Assembly (NCBI GenBank): GCA_964354855.1
Contig: CAYHBO010000013.1
Coordinates: 1-37,911, forward strand
Source of the DNA: CAYHBO01 sp964354855
GTDB lineage: Bacteria; Babelota; Babeliae; Babelales; RVW-14
DNA: 37,911 nt
Reading direction: 5' to 3'
Shown: positions 8,136 to 17,354 of the stretch, piece after piece
Layout: the number at the start of each line of letters is the position of its first letter
Position numbering within the stretch: the stretch's first letter is position 1
Program-made: the position numbers and the translations under genes
The notes under the pieces: generated by a model
Database searches by the model: none
Told to the model about the DNA's origin: nothing
Seen by the model: only the letters and a program-made list of their open reading frames with translations

Positions 8136-11100
8136 AATACTTGAAAGATTTAAAGAATATATTAGTTCTACGCAATTTAATGCTGTTCGTGTTGGTATTG
8201 CTTCGCCTGAAAAAATACGTTCTTTGTCGTATGGTGAAGTAAAAAAGATTGAAACGATTAACTATCGTACGCTTAAACCTGAGCGTGATGGGTTGTTTTG
8301 TGCCCGTATTTTTGGTCCAACAAAGGATTGGGAATGTAACTGCGGTAAATACAAGCGTATGAAGCATCGCGGTGTGACATGTGAAAAATGTGGTGTTGAA
8401 GTTATTCAATCACGTGTAAGACGTGAACGAATGGGTCATGTCAATCTTGTGTCTCCAGTTTGTCATATCTGGTTTTTAAAGGGTATTCCGAGTTATCTAA
8501 GTCTTATTATGGGTATGACGGTAAGAGATTTAGAGCGCGTTGTTTATTTTGATAGTTACATTGTTGTGCATCAAGGAAATTCACCTTATCCTCAAAAAAC
8601 TATTTTAAGTAGTCAAGAGTATGAAGAATACGCAATGGCTCATGATGAAGATATTCAGTTTAAAGCTGGCATGGGCGCGGAAGCGATTAAAGATCTTTTA
8701 TCAAAAATTGATCTTAGTTTTGAAATTCGTAAAATTGAAGAAGAATCAAAGAAGATTACTTCAATTGCGGTTAAACATCGTGCGGCAAAACAACTAAAAG
8801 TTCTAACAAGTTTATTACAAGCAAATATTCGTCCTGAATGGATTATGCTTGAAGTTTTACCAGTTATTCCACCGGATCTTCGTCCATTAGTTCCTTTAGA
8901 AGGGGGACGATTTGCGAGTTCCGATCTTAATGATCTGTATCGACGGGTATTGAACCGAAACATCAGGCTTCGTCGTCTTATTGATCTTGAGGCTCCTGAT
9001 GTCATTATCAAAAATGAAAAAAGAATGCTTCAAGAATCAGTTGATGCTTTAATTGACAATGGAAGAAGAGGTCAGCCTATACGCGGATCAAATCGTCGAC
9101 CGCTTAAATCATTAAGTGAAATGCTTCGTGGTAAACAAGGTCGATTCAGACAGAATCTTCTTGGAAAACGTGTCGACTATTCAGGTCGTTCTGTGATTGT
9201 TGTAGATCCAGAATTACAAATGCATCAATGTGGATTGCCAAAGTCCATGGCACTTGAATTGTTTAAGCCGTATGTTTATGTTGAATTACAGAAGCGTGAA
9301 GTTGCTGCTAATTTACGTGTAGCAAAGAAGATGGTTGAAGACATGATTCCGCAAGTTTGGGAAGCGTTAGAAGAAGTGGTTAAAGATAGACCAGTTCTTC
9401 TAAATCGTGCTCCAACGTTGCATAGGCTTGGTATTCAGGCGTTTTATCCTATTCTTGTAGAAGGTAAAGCTATTAAAATTCATCCGTTGGTATGTACAGC
9501 ATTTAATGCTGACTTTGATGGTGACCAAATGGCAGTACATATTCTATTAAGTAAGCGAGCACAAAAAGAAGCACATCATTTGATGCTTTCTACTCAAAAT
9601 ATTCTTTCTCCTCAAAATGGTCGACCTTTGTCGGTTCCAACACAAGATATGATTCTTGGGTTGCACTATATGACAAAGGCTCGAAGATTTCTTAAAGGTG
9701 AAGGACTTGTTTTTTCAAATGCTCGAGAAGTGATTTATGCTTATCAGCGTGGTCAAGTTGCTCTACAAACACACATTAGATTGCGGCTTAAAGATGGCAA
9801 TTTAATTGATACAGCGGTAGGGCGTGTGGTTCTTTATGAATCCTTGCCGGAAGGAACAACCTTTGATTGGATTAATAAAGCACTTAAAAATAAAGACGTT
9901 GCGCGTCTTGTCTCATTGTTGTATAAGCATTTTGGCAAGGTAGAAACGGTAAAAACACTTGATAAAATTAAGAAATTAGGATTCGCTCACGCTACATATG
10001 GTGGAATATCATTATCAGTGGATGATCTTGTTATTCCTGCAACTAAAGCAAAAATTCTTTCGATTAGTAAGGAAGAAGTTAAGAGTGCTGAAAAGCTTTA
10101 TATGGATGGTGCTATTACCAACGGTGAGCGTGAAAATAAAATTATTCAAATTTGGGCAAAAGCAACTGAAGATGTTGCGGCTGATATGTTATCATTATTA
10201 GAACAGCAAGACCAAGAAGCTTCACAGAATGCGAATAAATTAGCGGTTCCATTTAATCCGGTATTTATGATGCTTGACTCTGGAGCGCGAAGTTCTAAAC
10301 AGCAAATAAGACAGTTGGCTGGGATGAGAGGACTTATGGCAAAGCCTTCTGGTGAAATTATGGAAACACCGGTTTTGGCGAATTTTAAAGAAGGCCTTAA
10401 CGTTTTTGAATACTTTGTTTCAACTCACGGAGCTCGTAAAGGGCTTGCAGATACAGCATTGAAAACAGCTGACTCTGGATACTTAACCAGAAGGCTTGTT
10501 GACGTTTCGCAAGATGTTGTCATAACTCAAAAAGATTGTTTAACTTTGGGCTTTATTACCCTAAAAGATATTACAGAATCTGGAAGAATTATTGAGGCTT
10601 TAACAAAGCGTATTTACGGTAGAATTGTTGCAAATGATGTTATTGACCCGGTTACTGGAAAAATGTTGGCTGATCGCGGCTGTTTGTTAACTGATGATAT
10701 TATTGAAAATATAAAGGACTCAGCAGTTATTGAAGTAGACGTTCGTTCACCACTTACTTGCCAAACAAAGCGCGGTATGTGCGCGCAATGTTACGGGATG
10801 GATCTTTCGACACAACAAATTACTGATGTTGGGACGGCTGTTGGTATTATCGCAGCGCAGTCAATTGGCGAACCTGGTACGCAGCTTACTATGAGAACGT
10901 TCCATATTGGAGGAACAGTTTCCGGACTTGTTGAGCAATATTTCTATAAAACTCGTCATGCTGGAAAAGTTTTACTTAAAGAAACTGAAGCGGTTAAAAA
11001 TCGTTTAAATTTATGGACTGTGGTTAATAGAAAAGCAAAATTGGTTGTGATTGCTGAAGATGGGCGAGAACTTGAAGAATGTGCATTAGAGTATGGTACA

Positions 11101-12246
11101 GTTCTCCATGTTCAGAATGAAGCTATTGTCCAAGTTGGTCAGAAAATAGCTGAATGGGAACCATATAAAGTAATTATTGCTGAAAAAGCTGGAACAGCTC
11201 AGTACATTGATTTAATTGAAAACGTTACCTATCAAGAACAATTTAATGAAGCGACGAACCAATCAAGTAAAATTGTACTTGAACGTCGTGATGAAAAACG
11301 TCAACCTTGCATTGTGATTGCTGGTAAAGAAGAAGAAAACGGTCGCTATTTTCTTCCTACAGGTGCTCATATTGTGATATCTCGTGGTGAGGATACTTTC
11401 CCTGGAGATGTAATTGCAAAGATTCCTCGAGAAGAAAGAAAAACAAAGGATATCGTTGGTGGATTGCCACGTATTACTGAGTTGTTTGAAGCACGTATTC
11501 CTAAAAATACTGCAATTATCAGTGAAGTTGAGGGAATTGTTAAGTTTGGTGGTATTCATAGAGGTCAGCGACGTATTACCATTACAACGCAGGAAGGTGA
11601 GACTTACGAGTACAGTGTTCCTCGAAATCGTCACTTGAATGTTGAAGATGGTGAAAAAGTAAAAGCTGGTGAATCATTGAGTTCTGGAGTTCCAAACGTA
11701 CATGATATTTTAAGAATCTTAGGGCCTGATGAGGCGCAAAAATATCTTGTACGAGAAATTCAAGAAATCTATACCTTACAAGGTGTTGAAATTAACGATA
11801 AACATATTGAGCTTATTGTTAAACAGATGTTGCGTAAAGTAAGAATTGTTGAGCCAGGGGATACTAATTTTGTTATTGGCGATCGCGTTGATAAGAATTA
11901 TCTCCAAACAATCAATAAACTCATGGTTAAAGCGGGTAAAAAAATTGCTACCGCGAAGCCGATTATGATGGGTATTACTAAGGCGTCTTTAGGTACTGAG
12001 AGCTTTTTCTCAGCAGCATCCTTCCAAGAAACAACTCGTGTTCTTACGGAAGCGGCGCTTGCCGGTCAAATTGATTATTTGTATGGGCTTAAAGAAAATG
12101 TTATAATCGGTAAGTTGATACCAGCTGGAACAGGTATTTCATCTTTCAGATTGAAGCATATTGGAGAAGATATTTCTGAATTTGAGAAAAAAGCACGCGA
12201 GCAAGAACAGCTAGAAATAAATCTCGATAATGTTTCGTTGAGTTGA
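8125..12246 (+). CDS. rpoC: DNA-directed RNA polymerase beta' subunit
   Basis: 1373 residues. The N-terminal zinc finger uses C71, C73, C86 and C89. The catalytic NADFDGD motif (residues 461-467) holds the three Asp residues that bind the active-site magnesium. The second zinc site uses C853, C879, C886 and C889. The trigger loop and bridge helix region includes GIIAAQSIGEPGTQLTMRTF. The start is GTG at 8125, inside the end of rpoB. AAGGAG lies 7 bases ahead of it, and the 11-base overlap suggests translational coupling that keeps beta and beta' equal. Confidence 0.98.
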   Translation: MNNKILERFKEYISSTQFNAVRVGIASPEKIRSLSYGEVKKIETINYRTLKPERDGLFCARIFGPTKDWECNCGKYKRMKHRGVTCEKCGVEVIQSRVRRERMGHVNLVSPVCHIWFLKGIPSYLSLIMGMTVRDLERVVYFDSYIVVHQGNSPYPQKTILSSQEYEEYAMAHDEDIQFKAGMGAEAIKDLLSKIDLSFEIRKIEEESKKITSIAVKHRAAKQLKVLTSLLQANIRPEWIMLEVLPVIPPDLRPLVPLEGGRFASSDLNDLYRRVLNRNIRLRRLIDLEAPDVIIKNEKRMLQESVDALIDNGRRGQPIRGSNRRPLKSLSEMLRGKQGRFRQNLLGKRVDYSGRSVIVVDPELQMHQCGLPKSMALELFKPYVYVELQKREVAANLRVAKKMVEDMIPQVWEALEEVVKDRPVLLNRAPTLHRLGIQAFYPILVEGKAIKIHPLVCTAFNADFDGDQMAVHILLSKRAQKEAHHLMLSTQNILSPQNGRPLSVPTQDMILGLHYMTKARRFLKGEGLVFSNAREVIYAYQRGQVALQTHIRLRLKDGNLIDTAVGRVVLYESLPEGTTFDWINKALKNKDVARLVSLLYKHFGKVETVKTLDKIKKLGFAHATYGGISLSVDDLVIPATKAKILSISKEEVKSAEKLYMDGAITNGERENKIIQIWAKATEDVAADMLSLLEQQDQEASQNANKLAVPFNPVFMMLDSGARSSKQQIRQLAGMRGLMAKPSGEIMETPVLANFKEGLNVFEYFVSTHGARKGLADTALKTADSGYLTRRLVDVSQDVVITQKDCLTLGFITLKDITESGRIIEALTKRIYGRIVANDVIDPVTGKMLADRGCLLTDDIIENIKDSAVIEVDVRSPLTCQTKRGMCAQCYGMDLSTQQITDVGTAVGIIAAQSIGEPGTQLTMRTFHIGGTVSGLVEQYFYKTRHAGKVLLKETEAVKNRLNLWTVVNRKAKLVVIAEDGRELEECALEYGTVLHVQNEAIVQVGQKIAEWEPYKVIIAEKAGTAQYIDLIENVTYQEQFNEATNQSSKIVLERRDEKRQPCIVIAGKEEENGRYFLPTGAHIVISRGEDTFPGDVIAKIPREERKTKDIVGGLPRITELFEARIPKNTAIISEVEGIVKFGGIHRGQRRITITTQEGETYEYSVPRNRHLNVEDGEKVKAGESLSSGVPNVHDILRILGPDEAQKYLVREIQEIYTLQGVEINDKHIELIVKQMLRKVRIVEPGDTNFVIGDRVDKNYLQTINKLMVKAGKKIATAKPIMMGITKASLGTESFFSAASFQETTRVLTEAALAGQIDYLYGLKENVIIGKLIPAGTGISSFRLKHIGEDISEFEKKAREQEQLEINLDNVSLS

Positions 12247-12258
12247 TAAATGAGTTTT

Positions 12259-12331
12259 AGGCGCGTAGCTCAGTTGGTAGAGCATTGCTTTGACGTAGCA
12301 AGGGTCAGCGGTTCGAGTCCGCTCGTGCCTA
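12259..12331 (+). tRNA. tRNA-Val (anticodon GAC), CCA not encoded
   Basis: A 73-nt cloverleaf just after rpoC. Acceptor AGGCGCG pairs with CGTGCCT (one G-T). Anticodon stem TTGCT/AGCAA encloses loop TTGACGT, giving anticodon GAC. The T arm is AGCGG/CCGCT with loop TTCGAGT, discriminator A. The next bases are TTTAAAG, so unlike the other four tRNA genes here CCA must be added by a nucleotidyltransferase. Confidence 0.93.
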
Positions 12332-12378
12332 TTTAAAGAGTGTATAATAACCAATAATTATTACGGAGTTTATATATA

Positions 12379-12648
12379 ATGTTACAGGAAATTAAGAATA
12401 AAATTATTAAAGATTTTGGAATATCAGCAAACGATACAGGATCATGTGAAGTTCAAATTGCTCTTATTAGTGAACGTATCCGTGAAATTTCCACACATTT
12501 GGGAGTTGCTAAAAAGGATAATCACTCAAGATTAGGGCTTCTTAAACTTGTTGGCAAAAGAAGAACGTTCTTAAAATATCTTAAAAGAACATCTCCTGAA
12601 TCACATGACGTGTTACTCGGTAAACTAAAAAAGATGAATCAGGCGTAG
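12379..12648 (+). CDS. rpsO: 30S ribosomal protein S15
   Basis: 89 residues, the standard length. It contains the conserved GSCEVQIALISERI, LKKDNHSRLGLLKLVGKRR-like (here AKKDNHSRLGLLKLVGKRR) and LKYLKR segments that bind the central domain of 16S rRNA. It is encoded 47 bp after tRNA-Val and 81 bp before pnp. The rpsO-pnp pairing is conserved in many bacteria, where processing between the two controls PNPase level. No clear terminator hairpin is seen between them. Confidence 0.97.
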   Translation: MLQEIKNKIIKDFGISANDTGSCEVQIALISERIREISTHLGVAKKDNHSRLGLLKLVGKRRTFLKYLKRTSPESHDVLLGKLKKMNQA

Positions 12649-12729
12649 TTTGTTGATCGATCACATTTTGTATACATGTAGTAACATTGTTTTTCGTATC
12701 GGTTTGCTTATTTAAAGAGGTATTGTTTT

Positions 12730-14820
12730 ATGTCTAAAGTGTTTCGCCTCCCGGAATTGAATCTCGAAGTAGAAATTGGCAAATTTGCTCGACAAGCTGA
12801 TGGTGCTGCCTGGCTTAAAATTGGTGGGAATGTTTTACTTACTACAGCGGTTGCTGCAAAAGCATCATCAAATTTTATGGGATTTTTCCCGCTTACGGTA
12901 GAGTATCGTGAAAGAACTTCTGCTGCTGGTAAAATTCCTGGTGGTTATATGAAAAGAGAAGGGAAGTTATCCGATGGAGAAGTTCTTACATCTCGTTTAA
13001 CTGATCGTTCTCTTCGTCCATTCTTTCCTAAAAACTTTTTCAGTGAAGTTCAATTAGTTTCAGCTGTCTATTCCTCAGATGGCACATTTCCAACAAGTAT
13101 CATGGCGATTTTAGGATCGTCCATAGCGCTTACCTTGTCAGATATTCCTTTTAATGGTCCAGTAGGTGCTGTTGAGATTGCTTTAGTAAATGGTGAATGG
13201 AAGTTTAATGCACCGTTTAGTGAAACAGGAAAATCTGATACTAGAATCATTGTGGTTGGTACCAAAGATGGTATTTGTATGGTTGAAGGAAGTTGTAATA
13301 ATCTTTCAGAAGAAAAACTTATAGAATTGCTTGCTGAAGCTGAAGCTAAAATACGTGCACAAGTTGAATGGCAAGAAGAACTTCAAAAAGAATGTGGTGT
13401 TCCTAAAAATAATCGAGAAAGTTCTATTGATTGGCCAATGTGGCGAGAAAAAGTTCTTGCTTGTTTTTCTCCTGCAATATTAGAACCCGTTTTTGGTAAA
13501 ACAAAAACTGAACGATCTGCTGCTATGTTGGAATTAAAAGACATGGTACTTAAAACATTTGCTACAGAAATTAAAGAAGGTCTTGTTGCTCAATCAGTTA
13601 TCTCATATCTTTTCGAAGAGTCTATGGGTGAGTTACTTCCTGACATTATGGTCAAAAGAAATGTTCGTATCGATGGTCGTAAATTTGATGAAGTAAGAGC
13701 AATCTTTACTGAAGTCGGACTGCTTCCTTGTGTGCATGGATCTGCGGTATTTCAACGCGGTGAAACACAAGCGTTAGCAAGTATTACCCTAGGTACCGGA
13801 CAAGACGCTCAAAAAGTTGATACATTACTTGGTGGCACGATTGAACGATCATTCATGCTTCATTATAATATGCCTCCATTTGCTACCGGTGAAGCTAAAC
13901 CTATGCGTGGTCCTGGTCGAAGAGAAATTGGACATGGGTTTCTTGCAGAAACATCATTTTCAAATGTACTTCCATCTCAAGAAGAATTTCCTTATACCCT
14001 TCGTGCATTAGTTGATGTATTAGAATCAAACGGTTCGTCTTCAATGGCTACCGTATGTTCAACTACTATGGCATTAATGGATGCAGGTATTCCAATTAAA
14101 GCTATGGTAAGTGGTATTGCTATGGGTATGTTGCAAGATGCTTCAGGCGATTTACATGTTATTACCGATATTCTTGGATTAGAAGATTCCTACGGCATGA
14201 TGGACTTTAAGGTGACTGGTACAGAAGTAGGTATTATGTCCTTCCAACTTGATATCAAATCAAAAGTTGCGTTACCGCGCACACTCCTTGCAAAAGCATT
14301 AAGCCAAGCAAAGACTGCTCGATTACATATTCTTGATGAAATGAAAAAAGTAATGACACAACCAAGAAGCAGTATTTCAGAGTTAGCGCCACGTGTTTCT
14401 CAGATTAAAGTTCCTGTTGATAAAATTGGCATGATCATCGGTCCAGGTGGTAAGAACATTAAAGAAATTATTGCTCAAACAGAAACTCAAATTGATATCG
14501 AAGACGATGGTACCGTAAGAATTTATTCCAAAGATGCTGCTTCAACAGAAAAAGCGGTTAACTGGATTAGAATGATTGCCGGTGATGTTGAAATTGGTGG
14601 CATTTTTAATGGTATCGTTAAACGCATTATCGAATTTGGTATTTTTGTTGAATTAGTTCCAGGTAAAGAAGGCTTGGTTCATATTTCAACAATCGCAAAA
14701 AACTTACAGCGTACACTTATGGATGATATTAAGATTGGTGATAAATTGACGGTTAAAGTTACCGCAAATGATCCTGATACTGGTAGAATCAGACTTGTTG
14801 CTCCAAGCTTAGAAAGATAA
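12730..14820 (+). CDS. pnp: Polyribonucleotide nucleotidyltransferase (PNPase)
   Basis: 696 residues, full length. Two RNase PH domains flank a helical linker. The second, catalytic one contains FQRGETQALASITLGT near residue 340 and the GPGRREIGHG loop. The KH domain (IGMIIGPGGKNIKEI, near residue 572) and the S1 domain (GIFNGIVKRI...GLVHIS, about 615-690) complete the family order. PNPase is a phosphate-dependent 3'-5' exoribonuclease of the degradosome. AAAGAGGT precedes the ATG. The rph gene starts only 5 bp after its stop. Confidence 0.98.
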   Translation: MSKVFRLPELNLEVEIGKFARQADGAAWLKIGGNVLLTTAVAAKASSNFMGFFPLTVEYRERTSAAGKIPGGYMKREGKLSDGEVLTSRLTDRSLRPFFPKNFFSEVQLVSAVYSSDGTFPTSIMAILGSSIALTLSDIPFNGPVGAVEIALVNGEWKFNAPFSETGKSDTRIIVVGTKDGICMVEGSCNNLSEEKLIELLAEAEAKIRAQVEWQEELQKECGVPKNNRESSIDWPMWREKVLACFSPAILEPVFGKTKTERSAAMLELKDMVLKTFATEIKEGLVAQSVISYLFEESMGELLPDIMVKRNVRIDGRKFDEVRAIFTEVGLLPCVHGSAVFQRGETQALASITLGTGQDAQKVDTLLGGTIERSFMLHYNMPPFATGEAKPMRGPGRREIGHGFLAETSFSNVLPSQEEFPYTLRALVDVLESNGSSSMATVCSTTMALMDAGIPIKAMVSGIAMGMLQDASGDLHVITDILGLEDSYGMMDFKVTGTEVGIMSFQLDIKSKVALPRTLLAKALSQAKTARLHILDEMKKVMTQPRSSISELAPRVSQIKVPVDKIGMIIGPGGKNIKEIIAQTETQIDIEDDGTVRIYSKDAASTEKAVNWIRMIAGDVEIGGIFNGIVKRIIEFGIFVELVPGKEGLVHISTIAKNLQRTLMDDIKIGDKLTVKVTANDPDTGRIRLVAPSLER

Positions 14821-14825
14821 TTTTT

Positions 14826-15668
14826 ATGAAGCAAGAGCATTCATTCCTAAGAAAAGATGGTAGGCAACTTGACGAAATGCGACCTGTTAAGGTTCAATGT
14901 GATCTTTACGGATACGCAGGTGCATCAATTCTCTTGGAAATAGGGTCTACGAAAGTTCTTGCTTCAGTTTCTCTTCAAACTGGGGTTCCCCAGTTTCTTA
15001 AAGGGCAAAGAACTGGGTGGCTTACGGCAGAGTATGCTATGCTTCCTTGTTCAACGCGTCAAAGAACAAATCGTGATAATAGTCAAGCTAAGGCCAATGC
15101 GAGAAGTTTAGAAATTTCTCGCATTATTGGTCGCTCATTTCGTTCTGTTGTTGATTTATCACTGTTACCTGACAAAACAATTTATATTGATTGTGATGTT
15201 TTACAGGCAGATGGTGGAACGCGTGTTGCGAGTATTACCGCAGCAAGCCTTGCTCTTTCAGTTGCAGTACGACGTTGGGTCCGGGATTCAATAATTCAAC
15301 AAAATATTTTAAGAGAGTCGATCGTTGCCATGTCCGTTGGATTGGTTAATGGTAGAGTATGTCTTGATCTTACGCAGGAAGAAGATAATCTTGCGACCGC
15401 TGACTGGAATTTTGTTGTTACTAGGTCAGGAAAACTTATTGAAATTCAAGGCACGGCTGAAAAAGAGCCTATCTCTTGCGAAGAGTTTGATGCGTTAAAA
15501 GCATTAGGATTGCAGGGTGCTGCTATGGTATTAATGCAAGGTGAAGAGCAGTTGATGCAAAATCAATCGATTAAAAAACTTTTTGAAACAGTTATGAGTG
15601 ATGTGACTCCTCTTAAAAAAGAAAAATCTTCTTCATTGTTTAGCATTGGTGCTCGAATTTCCAACTAA
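14826..15668 (+). CDS. rph: Ribonuclease PH
   Basis: 280 residues, against about 240 in most bacteria; the extra length is mainly a C-terminal tail of about 35 residues. Family motifs are clear: RKDGRQLDEMRP near the start, GWLTAEYAMLP, a basic phosphate/RNA-binding stretch RQRTNRDNSQAKANARSLE, the IGRSFRSVVDL helix, and DCDVLQADGGTRVASITAA holding the catalytic acidic residues. It trims tRNA 3' ends using phosphate, which suits a genome where at least one tRNA lacks encoded CCA. Lying 5 bp after pnp, it is almost certainly co-transcribed with it. Confidence 0.95.
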   Translation: MKQEHSFLRKDGRQLDEMRPVKVQCDLYGYAGASILLEIGSTKVLASVSLQTGVPQFLKGQRTGWLTAEYAMLPCSTRQRTNRDNSQAKANARSLEISRIIGRSFRSVVDLSLLPDKTIYIDCDVLQADGGTRVASITAASLALSVAVRRWVRDSIIQQNILRESIVAMSVGLVNGRVCLDLTQEEDNLATADWNFVVTRSGKLIEIQGTAEKEPISCEEFDALKALGLQGAAMVLMQGEEQLMQNQSIKKLFETVMSDVTPLKKEKSSSLFSIGARISN

Positions 15669-15693
15669 TAAGCGGTTATCGGATTCTTAGAGC

Positions 15694-16212
15694 ATGAATT
15701 TTACTGATTATTTTAAGCTATTTGCTTTAGTCTTAAGCATTTTTTCTACGTCTTGTGTTCGTCAATTTCCTGGAGATCTTCAAAAAATTAAGAATGATCG
15801 AGCATTGTTTATTGCAATGCCGCAGTCTTCTTTTGCTTTTGAAAATATTGGGCCCAATGTTTATACGGCACTTGTTGAGCAGTTTAGGCGTATGGGTTAT
15901 TTTCTTGTCAATAGTGTTGATCTTAGTGAATATTCATTGACTACAATTATTACTGATCTTTCTCCTCGTAGACGGTATATTTCTCCAGATGTGCTTCTTT
16001 TCAATTATTCTCTTAAATTAGATATTACCTGTTTTCTGAAAGATGAGGCAGGGAAGTTAATTAAAGAAAAGCAATTTACTTTTTCTACGCTTATCTCTAA
16101 GGCGAAAAGCCCAATCTTAAACAGCAGCTTTTTTGAGTGCGATAGTCTTAAGCTATTTTCTTTTGCCGCTCCACAAATTGAACTTTATTTTAGGCCATAT
16201 TTATTAGCGTGA
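15694..16212 (+). CDS. Lipoprotein, LptE-like
   Basis: 172 residues with a signal peptide and lipobox ending FSTSC (lipidated Cys21). The mature part resembles LptE: a short strand (ALFIAMPQSSF), a helix (NVYTALVEQFRRMGYFLV), then alternating strands (SLTTIITDLSPRR, NYSLKLDITCFLKDEAGKLIKEKQF). LptE plugs the LptD barrel in lipopolysaccharide assembly at the outer membrane. The match is by secondary-structure pattern and lipidation, not strong identity, so it could be another small outer-membrane lipoprotein. It is 25 bp after rph, on the same strand, and convergent with the repeat-protein gene 9 bp away. Confidence 0.6.
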   Translation: MNFTDYFKLFALVLSIFSTSCVRQFPGDLQKIKNDRALFIAMPQSSFAFENIGPNVYTALVEQFRRMGYFLVNSVDLSEYSLTTIITDLSPRRRYISPDVLLFNYSLKLDITCFLKDEAGKLIKEKQFTFSTLISKAKSPILNSSFFECDSLKLFSFAAPQIELYFRPYLLA

Positions 16213-16221
16213 TGGTAAGTA

Positions 16222-17262
16222 TTAGCTTGGCATTGTTGGTATAACTGCGGGCATTGGTTGTGTTACTACTTGTGTTGGTGCAGCTTCAACAGGTGCCGGA
16301 ACTACTACAGGATCAGGAACGGCAGGCGCTGCTTCAACAGGTGCCGGAACTACTACAGGTGCAGGAACAGAAGGCGCTGCTTCAACAGGTGCCGGAACTA
16401 CTACAGGAGCAGGAACGGCAGGTGCAGCTTCAACAGGTGCAGCTTCAACAGGTGCCGGAACTACTACAGGAGCAGGAACGGCAGACGCTGCTTCAACGGG
16501 TGCTGGAACTACTACAGGAGNNNNNNNNNNNNNNNNNNNNNNNNNNNNNNNNNNNNNNNNNNNNNNNNNNNNNNNNNNNNNNNNNNNNNNNNNNNNNNNN
16601 NNNNNNNNNNNNNNNNNNNNTGCTTCAACGGGTGCTGGAACTACTACAGGAGCAGGAACGGCAGACGCTGCTTCAATGGGTGCTGGAACTACTACAGGAG
16701 CAGGAATAATTGGGGCAACTTCAACTGGAACGGCAGGAATACTGGATGTAGGGGTGATTATTGAAGTATTTGGAAGTGGTATTATGATGGGTGTTGGTGC
16801 TGTGACTATGGGAGTATTTTCAACGGGAGTCGGAGCTATGCCAGGTGCAACTTCAATAGGTATGGTAACTATCGGAGCAACTTCAACCGGTGCAGGCTCT
16901 ACTGGAGTTACAGGGGCTGGTGGGATTAAATTTACGGTACCGAGTTGAGCCATGTCCGCTGTTGTAAGCGTTTTATCTCCATCGAGATTTTTACGAACAC
17001 GCTTTAATTCTTCTTCAGCATCCATAAGTCGCTGAACAAATACTTTTTTAGGGGTGAATTCTTGTGAAGAAAGTAAATCGAGGAGAGAATTTTTAGCTCG
17101 ATCAACACTTTTCTTAACTTGCTGCCCAATTTCTTCTTGGCGGACTACAGGAGTGCTTTTAGGAAGGTTTAATAAATTAAGTTCTTCTGCATGTACAAGA
17201 GGCATGGTTATTATTAAAAGAATAGAGATCAGCGCTTGTAATGCTCTGAAAAATATCTTCAT
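16222..17262 (-). CDS. Secreted Pro/Val/Ala-rich repeat protein, interrupted by assembly gap
   Basis: At least 312 known residues plus an unknown number in the gap. A Sec signal peptide (hydrophobic residues 5-24, cleavage after VHA) is followed by a charged helical segment (about 30-105) with coiled-coil-like spacing (EEIGQQVKKSVDRAKNSLL, DAEEELKRVRKNL). The rest is Pro/Val/Ala with a 16-residue repeat of the type PAPVVVPAPVEAAxAV. Such low-complexity tails often span the periplasm or cell envelope. The function is unknown. The start has AAGGAG ahead and a promoter-like pair upstream. Because of the gap the true length cannot be read. Confidence 0.8.
   Translation of the reverse strand: MKIFFRALQALISILLIITMPLVHAEELNLLNLPKSTPVVRQEEIGQQVKKSVDRAKNSLLDLLSSQEFTPKKVFVQRLMDAEEELKRVRKNLDGDKTLTTADMAQLGTVNLIPPAPVTPVEPAPVEVAPIVTIPIEVAPGIAPTPVENTPIVTAPTPIIIPLPNTSIITPTSSIPAVPVEVAPIIPAPVVVPAPIEAASAVPAPVVVPAPVEAXXXXXXXXXXXXXXXXXXXXXXXXXXXXXXXXXXPVVVPAPVEAASAVPAPVVVPAPVEAAPVEAAPAVPAPVVVPAPVEAAPSVPAPVVVPAPVEAAPAVPDPVVVPAPVEAAPTQVVTQPMPAVIPTMPS
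16278..16712 (-). repeat. 48-bp tandem repeat (coding minisatellite)
   Basis: Consecutive 48-bp units, each encoding PAPVVVPAPVEA plus four variable residues. Several complete units can be read on both sides of the gap, with few differences between them. One place carries an extra 15-bp duplication (GTGCAGCTTCAACAG twice in a row, adding APVEA). Both unit length and the duplication are multiples of three, so copy-number change leaves the frame open. Confidence 0.9.
16521..16620. other. Assembly gap (100 N)
   Basis: Exactly 100 N inside the tandem repeat. The 32 bases on each side of the gap are identical, as expected where short reads collapse a repeat. The repeat period predicts a true distance of 16+48k bases, which 100 does not satisfy, so 100 is a placeholder. 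Any k keeps the reading frame. Confidence 0.97.
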
Positions 17263-17324
17263 AGTCTTATCTCCTTTTAAATCATACTATTTTCAGCTTT
17301 GTAAATTTTAATAGCCTTAAAATG

Positions 17325-17354
17325 ATATTATTTTAAAAATAGACAGATAGTCAA
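17325..17354 (-). promoter_or_regulatory. Candidate sigma70-type promoter for the repeat protein gene
   Basis: On the - strand TTGACT (17349-17354) is followed after 18 bases by TAATAT (17325-17330). It lies in the AT-rich gap between the mutY-like gene and the repeat protein, with the -35 box overlapping the stop of the former. Consensus fit is good for the -35, moderate for the -10. Confidence 0.4.

Noticed and set aside
16278..16712. Regular repeats that could suggest a CRISPR array
   Set aside because: Units are tandem without spacers, 48 bp in length, and in frame inside a coding region with a signal peptide.
16254..16948. Open frames on the + strand across the repeat (Gln/Leu-, Cys/Arg- and Gly/Thr-rich)
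   Set aside because: They are the antisense of a periodic coding repeat; composition follows from the repeat and there is no ribosome binding site.
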